Source of the DNA: Verrucomicrobiales bacterium
GTDB taxonomy: Bacteria; Verrucomicrobiota; Verrucomicrobiia; Limisphaerales; JAFMIX01
DNA length: 7,070 nucleotides
Direction: 5' to 3'
Assembly (NCBI GenBank): GCA_017853785.1
Contig: JAFMIX010000114.1
Coordinates: forward strand, 1-7,070
Both the position numbers and the translations under genes were made by a program. The notes below the pieces were generated by a model that saw nothing but the letters and a program-made list of their open reading frames with translations, searched no databases and was not told the DNA's origin. Shown piece after piece: positions 6,351-7,070 of the stretch. Each line of letters opens with the position of its first letter. Position 1 is the first letter of the stretch.

Positions 6351-6404
6351 ACACGGGTAAGGCCGTTGCATTCTGAAACCGTGTTTATCCGTGTCCATCC
6401 ATGG
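6341..6404. repeat. Imperfect inverted repeat of the 'CCACGGATGAACACGG' type between trpF and trpB
   Basis: The left arm CCACGGATGAACACGGGTAA (6341-6360) pairs with the right arm TTATCCGTGTCCATCCATGG (6385-6404). The arms match at 17 of 20 positions around a 24-nt centre. The left arm includes the last three codons of trpF and its stop. Similar 'CCACGGATGAACACGGAT' palindromes recur in many environmental genomes, including Verrucomicrobiota; that comparison is from memory. It is likely a REP-like dispersed element, and the RNA hairpin could stabilise the trpF end or attenuate read-through into trpB. Confidence 0.7.
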
Positions 6405-6450
6405 TTAGAAATTCCTTTGCCTCTTCGCACCTTTACGTGAGAATTACCCC

Positions 6451-7070
<620 letters not shown>

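Noticed and set aside
6351..6450. Short minus-strand peptides through the trpF-trpB gap containing HGWTRINT-like words
   Set aside because: These are conceptual translations of the palindromic repeat, a common annotation artefact, not a gene.

Overview
The window is GC-rich, densely coding bacterial chromosome. It most resembles Verrucomicrobiota, perhaps the Pedosphaera/Limisphaerales side. The clues are a Tat-exported Gfo/Idh/MocA oxidoreductase of the type expanded in Planctomycetota and Verrucomicrobiota, a CPBP protease of the type found in PEP-CTERM/exosortase genomes, a GspA/GspB-like pair, and a 'CCACGGATGAACACGG' palindromic repeat that I associate with such genomes. Several genes also lack a recognisable Shine-Dalgarno sequence. 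The placement is inference; no rRNA or other phylogenetic marker is present.

Layout. Positions 1-258 (minus) hold the N-terminus of aspartate-semialdehyde dehydrogenase (asd), read out of the left edge. A 99-bp divergent spacer with a good sigma70-like promoter for asd follows. Positions 358-4047 (plus) carry four tightly packed genes that look like one transcription unit: an ExeA/GspA-like AAA ATPase, a GspB-like single-pass membrane protein (ATGA overlap), a CPBP/CAAX-type glutamic intramembrane protease (20-nt gap), and a fused RluA-type pseudouridine synthase plus RlmI/RlmK-like methyltransferase (TGATG overlap). A short hairpin at 4055-4080 separates this unit from the convergent Gfo/Idh oxidoreductase (4102-5556, minus). 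After a 167-bp divergent spacer (5557-5723), in which I could not identify a convincing promoter, the plus strand carries trpF (5724-6350) and the first 206 codons of trpB (6451 to the right edge), separated by a palindromic repeat.

How the genes fit together. asd (Asp-family amino acids) and trpF-trpB (tryptophan) are housekeeping biosynthesis genes. The GspA/GspB-like pair suggests envelope-spanning secretion or peptidoglycan-linked assembly, and the co-transcribed protease may belong to the same envelope or protein-sorting programme. The fused enzyme is predicted to modify RNA at two chemically different steps. The oxidoreductase is probably periplasmic and involved in sugar or polyol catabolism.

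The best candidates for something not well described are the RluA-methyltransferase fusion whose methyltransferase half lacks the m5C catalytic cysteine, the heptamer-repeat insertion inside that enzyme, the GspAB-protease linkage, and the palindromic repeat that supplies the last codons of trpF. I see no CRISPR array, tRNA, rRNA, transposase, phage gene or defence island.
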